Positions 1 through 9,737 of a DNA stretch of 64,000 bases are shown here, piece after piece. The position numbers and the translations under genes are program-made. The DNA lies in contig NC_135260.1 in NCBI RefSeq assembly GCF_964204865.1, positions 7,068,001 to 7,132,000 on the forward strand, written 5' to 3'. The DNA is from Styela clava (taxonomy: Eukaryota > Chordata > Ascidiacea > Stolidobranchia > Styelidae). Under the pieces are notes generated by a model, which saw only the letters and a program-made list of their open reading frames with translations, was not told the origin of the DNA and did not search any database. How positions within the stretch are numbered: the stretch's first letter is position 1; each line of letters begins with the position of its first letter.

Positions 1-156
1 AAAATCTAAAAACAAAAAAAGTTGAAATATGTTACTGTGAACAATTAAATTAACGTAGCTAATAGTATAGTAATTAGTAGTTTAGTTAAATTTGATCAAC
101 CTGAACTCTTTTAATATTCATGCAAGAAGGTAGGTGATTTGAAATTTTGAAACATG

Positions 157-450
157 GTTGGTGATATGGCGTATCGTGCTAAGCGTTAAGAAGGCGCTAA
201 GCCACCGCACCTCTGATTACCACATGGGTTCACAGGTTCCAATCCTGTGGGGATGGTTATGTGCAAGGGGATTGCTGCACTCCTCACCACCGTAGGGTGG
301 TCCACGTAACCGCTGGTCAGTTATGGCTTCATCTACCATCAAGTCCATGCATCTGAAACAAATATTTAGCTACCTAATCCCCTACCCGACATGGACTGGT
401 AATCGAACAGGAAGCCGTGGTTTGCCATATGATTAAACCATCCTATTTTT
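157..450 (+). mobile_element. tRNA-derived SINE, fullest copy
   Basis: The head resembles a tRNA promoter. An A-box-like stretch (TGGCGTATCGTG) starts near 167. At 231-249 there is a perfect T-arm hairpin (CACAG stem, GTTCCAATC loop, CTGTG stem) containing the B box. A non-tRNA body follows and ends with a tail containing ATGGACTGGTAATCG and CCATATGATTAA. The same tail recurs at 9,455-9,640, 11,776-11,939 and 18,928-19,090, and inverted near 832-862 and 3,226-3,339. The tRNA-like head plus a recurring tail marks a SINE family. I do not recognise its named family. Confidence 0.75.
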
Positions 451-926
451 AGGATCGTTAATTCTTAAAAAGATCGTTAATTCATCATACACAAACCTGA
501 AAGGATCAAAAACAGATTCTCTTGATAACCTGTTCATTGAATATCCAGTCAACCAATCTTTTTCTGTCTTCTTCAATCCAGCATAAAAATAAACAATAAA
601 TACCTGGAAAAGGAATGAAAAGTCAGAACAAAAATTCATTGTAAACAACAGAATTTACACTAAATATCTGAAACTTACGTACTTGAAATCGAAGAAGTGC
701 ATAATTCCACTGAGGGACATCTGTGTTCAATTTGGTCCTGTCTAGAAATCCATCAACAGACCTAAGTTTGAAATATCGAGAATATAAACTCAATGATTCA
801 GGTGAGTAAATGATAGACTCCGATCAGGGATTTACATATTTATCCAGGGGGAGAGGAAAGCCGATGGGTGGGAAATCGATAATTAAGAGCAAAAGTCATC
901 AAATTCTTACAATACAAAAGACAGGT
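451..926. other. Non-coding stretch with an inverted SINE tail
   Basis: No supportable gene. Around 832-862 the plus strand reads as the reverse complement of the SINE 3' end (TCTCCCCCTGGATAAATAT), so a minus-strand SINE fragment lies here, directly before the foldback element. Confidence 0.4.
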
Positions 927-928
927 TT

Positions 929-1362
929 GGTATAGTTTAGTACTAAAGGTACTTCTAGTGGGCTGTGGCATAACAATTTTAGCATGCATTATTCCAAACC
1001 CCCACCTGACTATGTCATACAAAATTACATGTCGCAATCGCAATCATAGAGCTTGTAAAAGTGTAGCTATGACCGCTCGAAATGGCGTCTGCGCAATGAT
1101 AACAAACTCACTAAAACCAGCATTATCTCATATCGAGATTGTTGCGACATGAAAATAAGAGAGTGAATGACTTTGTATACAACGTTGTTTGCTCGCCTTC
1201 GGGTGATCGTTTGCGCCTTCAAACGACAGTGCGTATATTCTCGCAAGCCTTATTACATTACTGTGACATCCTTTTTGGATGACGTAGTCAGATGGGGGTT
1301 AGGAATGAGACATCCAAAAATTGTTGAGCCATGCCCACTAGAAGTAGTTGTGATACTATACT
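929..1362. mobile_element. Foldback element with nested hairpins
   Basis: The sequence from 929 to about 1,024 (starting GGTATAG, containing TACTTCTAGTGGGC) is the imperfect reverse complement of about 1,270-1,362 (GCCCACTAGAAGTA, ending ACTATAC). A second, inner inverted pair lies at about 1,029-1,051 and 1,127-1,151 (CATGTCGCAA against TTGCGACATG). It has no transposase and I see no clear target-site duplication. It is probably a non-autonomous foldback or MITE-type transposon. Confidence 0.6.
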
Positions 1363-1368
1363 AGACCC

Positions 1369-3225
1369 CAGAGGACAACAACCCTGACTTTACTCCGACA
1401 GTACAATCTATCAACTGTCACAGAATTATTATTTTCTATAAGTCAGAATATGAATTATGTGCTATTAAAATCACCTCAGAATCTTCAATAATAATAAAAA
1501 CTCACATGAAGTTTTCAGCATTGGAAACAGAGAGAAGAAGTGCAATGAGACCGTACAAATAAGAATGATTGTTCCACGTACTTTTATCAAGAATAAAAAA
1601 ATACCAATATATGACTGTGAACGATATGATGTTGATTCGATATAGAAATCCGATCATGATGAAGAAAGCATCTAGAAAGAATTGATAAATGGTAAATGCC
1701 CAGGTTTTGAAAAGGCGGACTTAACCATGTTTGTGAGACAGGCTAAGGATGTCAGATACGAACCCTCTATCTTTTAGACCCTCACAAAGTTAATAGCTCT
1801 TTACATGGGGCTGCTTGTACAAAACCTTGTTTAGAGTGGTAATGCGAAAATGCATCAAAAATAGAAATATATTCGAACGAAATAATGGGACATCATTTTA
1901 GCTATCATCAGCTAAATCACTGTCAAAACAAATCTTATCTTATCTATACTTATGCAGTCAGGCGAACAGTTCAGGTAACTATGATATGACACAAGGTCTG
2001 CAAGAATATAGGTTTATACTATTCTACTCAACAGGCGTCAACTAAAATTAGAAAAAGATCTTTGAAATAGGATGGCGTGCATTAAAGAACATAATATATC
2101 ATTGAGCTACAGACAAATACTAAAAGTGGAATGAATAATGAAACACATTATACATACTTAAAAATAAAATGGCGTATAAAATGATCATAACATCTTGACT
2201 AAAAGGTTTCATCCCATGAATTAAAGGAAAAGTACAATATTTATCAGGAATTTCATCATAAGTGGCATCAGCACGAGACATCCCCCTTTCTTGCGGAATA
2301 TCGATCATCATCAAAAATCCTGGCAAATTAAAGAAAAGCAGTTAATTTATATCCAATAGTTTATTTATCATACATAAAAGTATGACCATTTAGTTTTGAC
2401 TGTTATATATTCATTTATCATTTTGTAAAACACTCATGCAAGCCATTCTTAATTACAGTAAGTTTTCTATTCAAAAATTTAATTGATCTTCAATTCGTCA
2501 GAAATTTTCTAATAGGTTGGAGATTTTAGCTAAAGCTTTTAATTACATAAACTTGAATTAAATATTTTTTAAACATCGACATAATGGAATATTGGTTACG
2601 TCTGCTGACCGGCTGACAGCAATAACATGCTTTTCTATTGTAAACCGAGCAAAATGCTACTATACATACCGAAACATATTCTGAAGCAAGCAAGAAGAGA
2701 TGGATCACACGGTTGATATAATTTTGTGATGAATGCATCTAAATATCTTCTCATTATTTTACAATATAGAATCAACTATAAAGATAAACATATTACTGGT
2801 GATATATGTATTGCCCAACAGGAATATAAAAAAAATACCTAACCCAACATCAGTATGTTGGTCACAATATTTTAATTAAGAAAGCATGATCTCTCAACAA
2901 AAACTCTGAAATATGTTTCATGAGCAAATAATATTGACTAATTCTAATTAGTGTATCCATGGATCAGTAATCATTTCCCAATTTTAAATTGCCACATATA
3001 CTATCATAAATAAATTTTTGAAGATTAACCAAAATCCATGATCATAGTATATCTAACATTTGTAAGTTTCACGTGAAATGATCCAGAATAAAGAAGAAGC
3101 TTCCTAGTCATGTGAGAATGTATTGGCAAAATATAACTATAGAAATAAAATATGAATATAAAGGCACCAAAAAAATAAAGAATACTTGAAATCACAAATT
3201 TAGGAATAGGAGGACTTTGGATAAG
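1369..3225. other. Intergenic stretch, nothing supportable
   Basis: AT-rich DNA. All open frames are short and lack splice or protein-family support on either strand. No RNA gene is recognisable. Confidence 0.5.
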
Positions 3226-3339
3226 ATTTTCATATTTCTCCCGCGGGAGAGAAAATTTGGTGACACAGCTTAACCATATGACGTAGTACCAAGGCCTCTC
3301 ATCCGATTACCAGACCATGTAGGGCTTGATGATGTAGAC
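3226..3339 (-). mobile_element. SINE fragment, minus strand, split by a hAT insertion
   Basis: The plus strand here is the reverse complement of the SINE tail (TCCGATTACCAGACCATG is the counterpart of CATGGACTGGTAATCGGA). The fragment is interrupted at 3,340 by the hAT element, and a few bases of the host continue after 3,732. Confidence 0.55.
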
Positions 3340-3731
3340 CGGGGGTCACCAAACTTTTTTGACCGCGGGCCAGGTATGACTTAAACTGTGTTGAAACGGG
3401 CCGGACAAATATTTTTGTCAATGCAATACGATAAATTCTCAAAAGTTGGAAAATCCATTCAATTTATTCAACAATATAAATTCCACATTTATGGAGTCTT
3501 GGATATTAAATTCTATATCGCAGAATATAGATCAAGAATGCGAAAGGGTCTATTGTTACATCACTTTTTGCATCTTGCTGATTGGCCAATGTCACAAAAT
3601 TAACAAGGAAATCGATGCTCAGAGAAACATACCTTGGAAAAAATTTTGCTATTTTTTCGTGTTATCGCGGGCCAGATGAAAGGACATCGCGGGCCGGATC
3701 TGGACTGCCGGCCGTAGTTTGGTGACCCATG
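3340..3731. mobile_element. Non-autonomous hAT element (392 bp), 8-bp TSD
   Basis: The left end CGGGGGTCACCAAAC and the right end GTTTGGTGACCCATG form an inverted repeat matching at 13 of 15 positions. The element is flanked by the perfect 8-bp duplication ATGTAGAC (3,332-3,339 and 3,732-3,739). GC-rich subterminal motifs (CGCGGGCC) are typical of hAT MITEs. There is no transposase. It is nested in a SINE fragment. Confidence 0.85.
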
Positions 3732-3859
3732 ATGTAGACAAAGGAGTTATGGTCACGTTGAATCTGCTACAACTTCATGAAAGTTATATTCATTTTACAT
3801 TTTTCAATTTATGATTGAGAAAACAAAATTCATATCTCTATTACTGTGATACATTAAAA

Positions 3860-4675
3860 TCACTGTTGAATGAGCAAATCTTTTTCTTTCGCTTTGAAAA
3901 TTGTTTCAGCTTCTTTCAGATTAGCATCAACATAAATGTGGATTTGCTTTTTAATTACAATGCCTATCGTCTCTGGCAAATGTTCAACTTTTGAAAGTTT
4001 TTTTTCATGAAATTTTTGTATTTTTCTAGTTTCATCTTTGGATTCATTCATTCTAAATTTCGCAGCTTTGACTAACGCTTTTCTGTGTTCTGCTGTGACC
4101 ACAGGAATCAGCACTTCAAGTTTGGTACCCTTGACTTTTGGATTCAAGTTCATACCACTGCATTCAATTGCTGATTGTGCAGAAGCAAGTGCTTCGGGAA
4201 AATTCACAAAATCAACTTCTAATAATTTGGGCGATTTCTTTGTGATAGTTGCAACCTCTCTCAGTTGAAATTCATCACCTTGCAGCAAAACTTTGATGTT
4301 GTCTAAGATTTTCATGTTGGCACCGATCCTAAACTGGTGCACAAAATCATGTTTCAACTTTTCGATAACTTCTAACATTTCATCATGAACCAAATTAAGA
4401 TCAATAAACTCTTCAGCATCTTCTGCACGAATAAGAACTTCTTGCTTTTTTGTTTTCTTTGGTTTACCCTTATCTTTATTAAATATCACAGATGTATGAA
4501 AATTTACAGCAGTATATGGTTGCCACATCCGCGTACACAATATAACATCATTTGACAAAGTATTTTTCGCTCTGACAATATGTAAAGCTGGCCTGAAACT
4601 TTTGTTAGGTAAATAGCCCAAACTCTTCGGCCCAATCAATCTCCTACAGCACGGAATTACAGCATTTGCAGACAT
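3860..4675 (-). CDS. MRRF: Mitochondrial ribosome-recycling factor
   Basis: Encodes a 271-residue protein in one uninterrupted frame. Known role of the family: RRF, with the mitochondrial elongation factor G2, splits the post-termination mitoribosome and releases mRNA. Residues 1 to about 77 are rich in Arg, Lys and Ser and poor in acidic residues, as expected for a matrix-targeting peptide. The RRF domain follows (about 80-271). The strongest signature is SGMNLNPKVKGTKLEVLIP at 173-191, followed by VTAEHRKALVKAAK, the family's hallmark hinge region. The length is close to the vertebrate protein (about 262). The chosen Met is the first in the frame and gives the targeting peptide. No intron is needed, so this could be a naturally intronless gene or an old retrocopy. 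A second, broken copy lies at 9,738-11,391. Confidence 0.9.
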   Translation of the reverse strand: MSANAVIPCCRRLIGPKSLGYLPNKSFRPALHIVRAKNTLSNDVILCTRMWQPYTAVNFHTSVIFNKDKGKPKKTKKQEVLIRAEDAEEFIDLNLVHDEMLEVIEKLKHDFVHQFRIGANMKILDNIKVLLQGDEFQLREVATITKKSPKLLEVDFVNFPEALASAQSAIECSGMNLNPKVKGTKLEVLIPVVTAEHRKALVKAAKFRMNESKDETRKIQKFHEKKLSKVEHLPETIGIVIKKQIHIYVDANLKEAETIFKAKEKDLLIQQ

Positions 4676-6435
4676 ATTTAGGTTTTATCCCGTGGCCAAA
4701 GAGTAGAACAAACGCACTTGGTGCAAACGTTAATTAATAGACCTGCCTTTTATTGCAGGACTTGATTGCCCACTTTCCAGATGCCCAGCAATCGGCACAT
4801 GGATCATAGGTGATTCCCCTATTTTCATTTGTTCACGTGATCCACGGTACACACCAAGCTGTTTTTGAACACGAAATGGGCCCGTGGATCGTTCCTTAAT
4901 TTTGTATTTTTTTTTCTTTTTTGGGGTTGTGTTTCTTTACTACTGGTTTCTTTTTTAGGTTAAATCAAATGAATTGCCATTGAATTTCAAATTGAATATT
5001 CCCAAAACAACTTGGTCTACTGGGCATACCGAATTGGCTTCCTATCCTATCCCATAACCAAATTTGGCTTCTCGTGGCCCCGCTCACCCTGAAATGTATT
5101 TTAAATATTCATTGCAATTTGTACAGCATATATATCAAGTGTGCTTTCAGTATGGTGAGAAAATAAACTACTGATTACTGAACTACTGGTGATCTCTGGA
5201 GCGATAGTCCGCTTACATCAGAGTTATTTTACAATGATACTATGGTTACACGCACGCACGGACATCGGGACACGGCTATTAATTTCGCTCCAAACAAGGC
5301 CAAGTAGAAAATACAAACCGCCACTGAAATCTAAGCATATTGAAGCTCTTCACCCACTTACTTTGCTGTCAAACTTATCTAAGTTATACAAGCGAACCGC
5401 GCACTAATTAGCATAGTAGCTATTTAAAGCTACGCAAGTTGAAATATTGGCAGAAGCTTTGGAAATACAATTTTGATATCTACCAATAAATATTATCAAT
5501 GTATTTGTGAGCAACAAAAACCCTATCGCCTGATGCTCCTATTGTAAGATCCCTAATAACGTTCCGGTACTAAAAAAAAAATTACAAGCTTGTTGCAGCA
5601 ATATTGCTATCACCAATGTAAATGTTGTTCAATTTATGACTTTTGACCATCCTATACCATGTTTTGTCAAAGGTAAAACAAGGTCTTATTTCAATTTTCT
5701 TCTAAAAAATGAGACTGTGGCTTATTTTGGAGGGGTGTCTTTTATTTTCATTTATCAAAAACTAAATTACAAAGTAGAAAATTACGATATTTTCGAAGAA
5801 ACAAAATATGAAACCCGATATCCATTTACTTTTAAATAACCCTTTCTCTCTCACACGTTTAGGACTAATCATTTAAAACGTGAAGGAGAGATTTCATACT
5901 ATAGACTGGGTCAAAATAATTCGCGCAATCGACTAGGTCGTATTTTAAGGGAAGGACTTTTATCGAGGAAACACGGTAGTTATATTTCTCAAATATTGTT
6001 GGTTTAACATCGGGCTTGTTAACATACGGCCAGTGCTATTCGAAATGTGTAACTTTGACTAGGGTCATCAGCGACTTGACTTATTACTTGTTCACTTGAG
6101 TTAATCTGACTCGGCATTTAGGGACTGTTACCCATAAGCACTAACATCTTTAAAACGAAACTATTATTACGCCATGTTTATTTTATGTGCCCTTTGAACA
6201 AGTCGAGTAGGCTATCACGCAGTTATTTCTTTGTCATTGTATTTATTTAGCGTGACCTCTGCATCAAATATCAATCAACGCACCTTGCCCACACGAACAT
6301 AATACACATATGTAATGTTTGATAAACATCAATCGTAATTATAAATCGATACTGCAATTTCAGTTTTCAATTGCGAAAAGCTGACGAAATTTTGAATAAG
6401 CAAAAACACAACCATTTTACCCTTTTGACTGATGC
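4676..6435. repeat. Duplicated non-coding blocks upstream of MRRF
   Basis: No gene. The part 5,041-5,860 recurs at 11,940-12,740 and partly at 13,896-14,145. The part 5,860-6,430 recurs at 12,740-12,971 plus 13,401-13,670, and again at 14,150-14,610. A 72-codon open frame at 5,189-5,407 is kept at 12,088-12,306, but this follows from recent duplication and gives no evidence of coding. Confidence 0.6.
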
Positions 6436-7777
6436 AGCGTTTCCCAACCTTTTTTGGTCGCGGACTATTTTCTCATCAGTGAAAACGTTTGCAGACCCAA
6501 GGTGCGTTTAATGCAACCGTATTCTGTGTGAAAAAGCAATAAAACCAAACACAACAGAATTTTAACGAATTTCAACAAGGGCCTTTTCTGTCGCACAATA
6601 TTCAATCCATGATAACGACCAGACTTTAAAATGTCTTTTCAATTTAATTGTGTTCGGCATGGTAACTTGCGGTTGCGTCGACTTACGACAAGATGAACGA
6701 CTTACGACAAGATTACTTCTTTAAAATGCCGCGGCAATCTGCGAACATATTAATGTGAGAAAATATTGCCCGATTATAATTAGTTTGATACATATTTTTT
6801 GCGATCTTGCGAATTTGTTATCGCCGTTAGAAAAATCCCACTACCTGCTATAAATTTCCAGAACTTGATTTAGTACTTATTAAAATCTATTTAAAGTATA
6901 TTGGTAAATCAAAAATACATATTCATCGCCTTGCTTTATTACTAATTTAATTCTGATCATTTCAATCTGCGGTTGTGTTGACGAAACAAAAGCAATACTA
7001 CTTAGAAAATATCATGGCAATTTGTGGACACAAAAATGCGTGGTGAAGTGCCCGATTATGTTTTGTTTTGTTAGTATTTTTGTGAATTCGACAAATCTGA
7101 ACTGTTCGTATAACACCTACGGCAGTACTGTACGTACCAATGTGGAGGCAGTAAAGCAAAAAATCCTAGGGGAAAATGCCCTGGTACGTATACCCGGTAG
7201 CACCCGGAATTTGGCGATTGGGAATGTCTAAGAAAGCTTTTCCAATCGATCGCGGACCATCATAAAACAAAACTTATGGTGTTCTCCGTTTTATTTTTAG
7301 TATTTTGTATTGCCGCTTTTCAATTTAGAAAATTTGGGTTGCCACAATTGACACCCACCAGAAAAGAAAATATTCCTCGTTAATAGAAACTCGCGAGAAA
7401 CGCCACTTAGGTATCTTTCGACGCGTGTGCAGACTCGTGTTTTCGTCGGAAATCCGCAAGTGAGTTGTGAAATCCCATCGTTTGATTAAGTGACACGCAA
7501 GTCACCCGTCGCGTCACCTGTTACCAAATTTTCGAATAGTAAATTGCTATTCTAATAGTTGAATATTCGATATATGCCCAGCCCTACTCAGTAACCAGTA
7601 ATTATTGACTCGATTAATGTTACGTGAATAAACTTGCTTTTTTGTTTTATGGAAATTCCAACGTAAATCGTAACTTGGCTGATGGTTAAGTTTCACAAAA
7701 ACGTTTGCGGCCTCGCAGTGAATTTCTGGCTCGTTGTGGACTCATTTGACACCGCGGACTCGGGTTGGGGAACACTG
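6436..7777. mobile_element. hAT-type element, unit 1 copy (1,342 bp)
   Basis: Begins CAGCGTTTCCCAACC and ends GGTTGGGGAACACTG, an imperfect terminal inverted repeat with the hAT-typical CAG/CTG ends. The flanks GACTGATG (6,428-6,435) and GACTAACG (7,778-7,785) are an 8-bp duplication with two later changes. No intact transposase is visible. The copy at 14,617-15,928 has the same flanks, so the insertion predates the segmental duplication. Confidence 0.75.
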
Positions 7778-8366
7778 GACTAACGTATTGCATTCTCGAT
7801 TCTGAATTACATAATATAAATATATTCTTGATAAAACCTGTTATGTGTACTCGACGGAAGCAGACTTTTTCGTGTCTTATATTCTTAGTTTTATTACCCA
7901 CACCGACATTTTATTCGCTTCCATTTTCATTATCTTCTAAAAGGATTTCCAACTCTGACAGACAAGTGCGACAAACCTGATTACAATTTTGGTATTAACA
8001 TTTCTTTAAAGTTTTGTTTCGTGAATATTTATTAACGGAAAATATTAGCACGCTTCAATATAGAAATAATAAAAGCAAAATCAAATGTAATTATATTCAA
8101 AATAGTTTTATAACTATATATATATGATAAATAAAATGCATGTGTGCACTAAGTTTTCTGGGATAAATTGCATTGTTTTAGAAAATTTAATCAGTCAATG
8201 TAATTTGTTATTCGTAATAAAATCATTTGGTGCATTTATGCTTGGTGAATACAATTTCTAGAACACTCATATTGAAATATATATACATGTATATATGCAT
8301 GAAAGGGTGGTTGCAGGAAAGAGTGATAAACATCTAGCTTTTTGCTTTTTAGTGATATTATACAAG
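7778..8366. other. Non-coding spacer between hAT element and ubiquitin-like gene
   Basis: AT-rich with short TA-rich runs. It is conserved in the second unit (15,929-16,518) as part of the duplication. No gene is supported. Confidence 0.5.
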
Positions 8367-8372
8367 TTTATT
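8367..8372 (-). terminator. Poly(A) signal AATAAA of ubiquitin-like gene 1
   Basis: The plus strand reads TTTATT, so AATAAA lies on the minus strand about 50 nt past the stop codon of the upstream open frame. Confidence 0.4.
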
Positions 8373-8421
8373 TGTTTTAATTTCAAGAATAATCGTATGA
8401 AATAATATATTGCTCAAGAAT

Positions 8422-9138
8422 TTAAGTTTTAATACGAGGATAAGGACATAACGTTTGAATGTATCCGCCACGAATACGCATTACTAAGTTCACTGTTGAA
8501 TTTGGCTTGATATCGTAGTCTTGTAGTAGTTTCCCTTCACACAACTCTTTTCCTCTATAAATCAGTCTCACGTGACTTGCCCCAAGTTCCCTTTTCTCAG
8601 CGACTTGACCTTTGAATTTGAGAACTTTGTCGGCAAGGTGGACGTCGAACCTGTCTTTTTTCCCTGTCATATCCTCAACAAAAATTTGCACCTTCTTAAA
8701 ACACAAACTCAAAATAGAACCTTGTTCGACCCCGTTATGATTCAACCTCCCGTTGATTTCCTGTCCTTTAAACATAATAACTTGTTTATCAACGGCAAAC
8801 CCTTTTCTTTTTTTAATTCTTTCTTTTACATATTCGACCAGCTCGCTTTCCTCAACGTCAAGAGTGATTCTGCCATCTTCGTGCTTCACAGTTATTCGAA
8901 TAAATTTCCGTTGCTTTGCAACAACATTTACTGTATCCCCTGGTTGTATGCCACAATCTCTTACCCACACGCCGCTAATTTCCCGTTCTTTGAGATATAA
9001 GTAGATTTGATCAAAAGTAAGCTCTTTGTTTCTCAGCTCACGGACTACGGTATCTTTAAGATGAGCAACTGTCTCAGAATTTTCGTTAACGACGATTTCT
9101 TTCCTCCAACCATCTAACATTTGCACAAAAATTTTCAT
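8422..9138 (-). CDS. Triple ubiquitin-like-domain protein, copy 1 (with C-terminal tail)
   Basis: A 238-residue single-exon protein made of three ubiquitin-like domains (about 1-76, 77-149, 150-225). Each opens with a beta-strand of the ubiquitin type (MKIFVQMLDGW; KFIRITVKHEDG; VQIFVEDMTGK). The third ends NLVMRIRGG, matching ubiquitin's C-terminal LRLRGG, so conjugation through the diglycine is plausible. In this copy the frame runs on for 13 residues after the Gly-Gly (YIQTLCPYPRIKT), so a peptidase would have to expose the diglycine, as with ubiquitin precursors. It differs from polyubiquitin in that the domains are very divergent from one another and from ubiquitin, and no Gly-Gly separates them. 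The architecture recalls ISG15 or FAT10 with one extra domain. Its substrate and role are unknown. A sister copy is at 16,610-17,287. Confidence 0.85.
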   Translation of the reverse strand: MKIFVQMLDGWRKEIVVNENSETVAHLKDTVVRELRNKELTFDQIYLYLKEREISGVWVRDCGIQPGDTVNVVAKQRKFIRITVKHEDGRITLDVEESELVEYVKERIKKRKGFAVDKQVIMFKGQEINGRLNHNGVEQGSILSLCFKKVQIFVEDMTGKKDRFDVHLADKVLKFKGQVAEKRELGASHVRLIYRGKELCEGKLLQDYDIKPNSTVNLVMRIRGGYIQTLCPYPRIKT

Positions 9139-9169
9139 GTTGGTTGTACCTTAGTTTCAATGTAGAAAT

Positions 9170-9400
9170 TTGTAATGTAGGTGTAGAACCCTTTGCCCAG
9201 TAATACAAAGTGTAGTAAAACGATAAGTACGCCTGATTGTATCTTACTTTCCTAATGCCAATTGTCATGTTTGTTCTGTGCACCAGGTATTTCTATGGTG
9301 GAACCCCAGTATCGATACGGGTATATTTATCGAGTATTCTATGACAAAGGTGCACAATATTGACCTTTGGCACCACTGTTGTCTGGGAGAGGTTTGACAC
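9170..9400. repeat. Block upstream of the ubiquitin-like gene, also present inverted
   Basis: This block (GTAATGTAGGTGTAGAAC through CCTTTGGCACC) recurs in direct orientation at about 17,320-17,540 and as a reverse complement at about 13,672-13,886. It may hold the 5' leader and promoter of the ubiquitin-like gene, which is an inference from position only. Confidence 0.65.
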
Positions 9401-9454
9401 GCGACCCTGTGTACAATATCAAACAAACATGAGAACGCTACGTCATCGGCTCGG

Positions 9455-9640
9455 CGATGTGGCACATCGTGCTAAGCGTTAGGAATACGCTCGCTATAGG
9501 AATACGTTACGGCTTTCTCTATCATCAAGTCCATGCTTCCAAAAACAAATAATTGGCTAACAAATCCCAAACCCGACATGGACTGGTAATCGGACGAGAG
9601 GCCGTGGTTCATCACCATATGATTAAGTCGTCTTATTGAT
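9455..9640 (+). mobile_element. SINE copy at the unit 1/unit 2 junction
   Basis: Carries the family's GTGCTAAGCGTTAGG and ATGGACTGGTAATCGG segments. It holds the uninterrupted site GTGCTAAGCG at which the unit 2 sister copy received a 1.3-kb hAT element. The duplication boundary falls in its tail. Confidence 0.7.
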
Positions 9641-9737
9641 TATCGTTGCATTTTTCAATGTATGATTGAGAAAACAAAATTCATATCTCTATTCCAATAA
9701 AATCATTGTTGAAGTAACAAATCTTTTTCTTTTGCTT

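Larger units (their letters stand above)
3790..9645. repeat. Segmental duplication, unit 1
   Basis: This segment carries MRRF, a hAT element, the triple ubiquitin-like gene and a SINE. The same order of blocks recurs in 9,646-19,090. Homology begins near 3,790 (TTTTTCAAT...ATGATTGAG, repeated at about 9,652). It ends inside the SINE tail near 9,640, where unit 2 diverges at about 19,090. Unit 1 is the less interrupted copy and supplies empty sites for later insertions in unit 2. Confidence 0.85.

Noticed and set aside
3388-3679. Open frames inside the 392-bp hAT element as transposase fragments
   Set aside because: No transposase motif is recognisable and the element is too short to be autonomous.
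3860-4675. Mitochondrial translation initiation factor IF-3
   Set aside because: First impression from the small basic mitochondrial protein. The segment SGMNLNPKVKGTKLEVLIP and what follows is diagnostic of ribosome-recycling factor.
5189-5407. Conserved 72-codon frame, also at 12,088-12,306
   Set aside because: Its conservation follows from the recent duplication of the whole block. It has no family match, no splice context and no signal peptide.
8572-9000. 142-codon plus-strand frame
   Set aside because: Antisense shadow of the ubiquitin-like gene.
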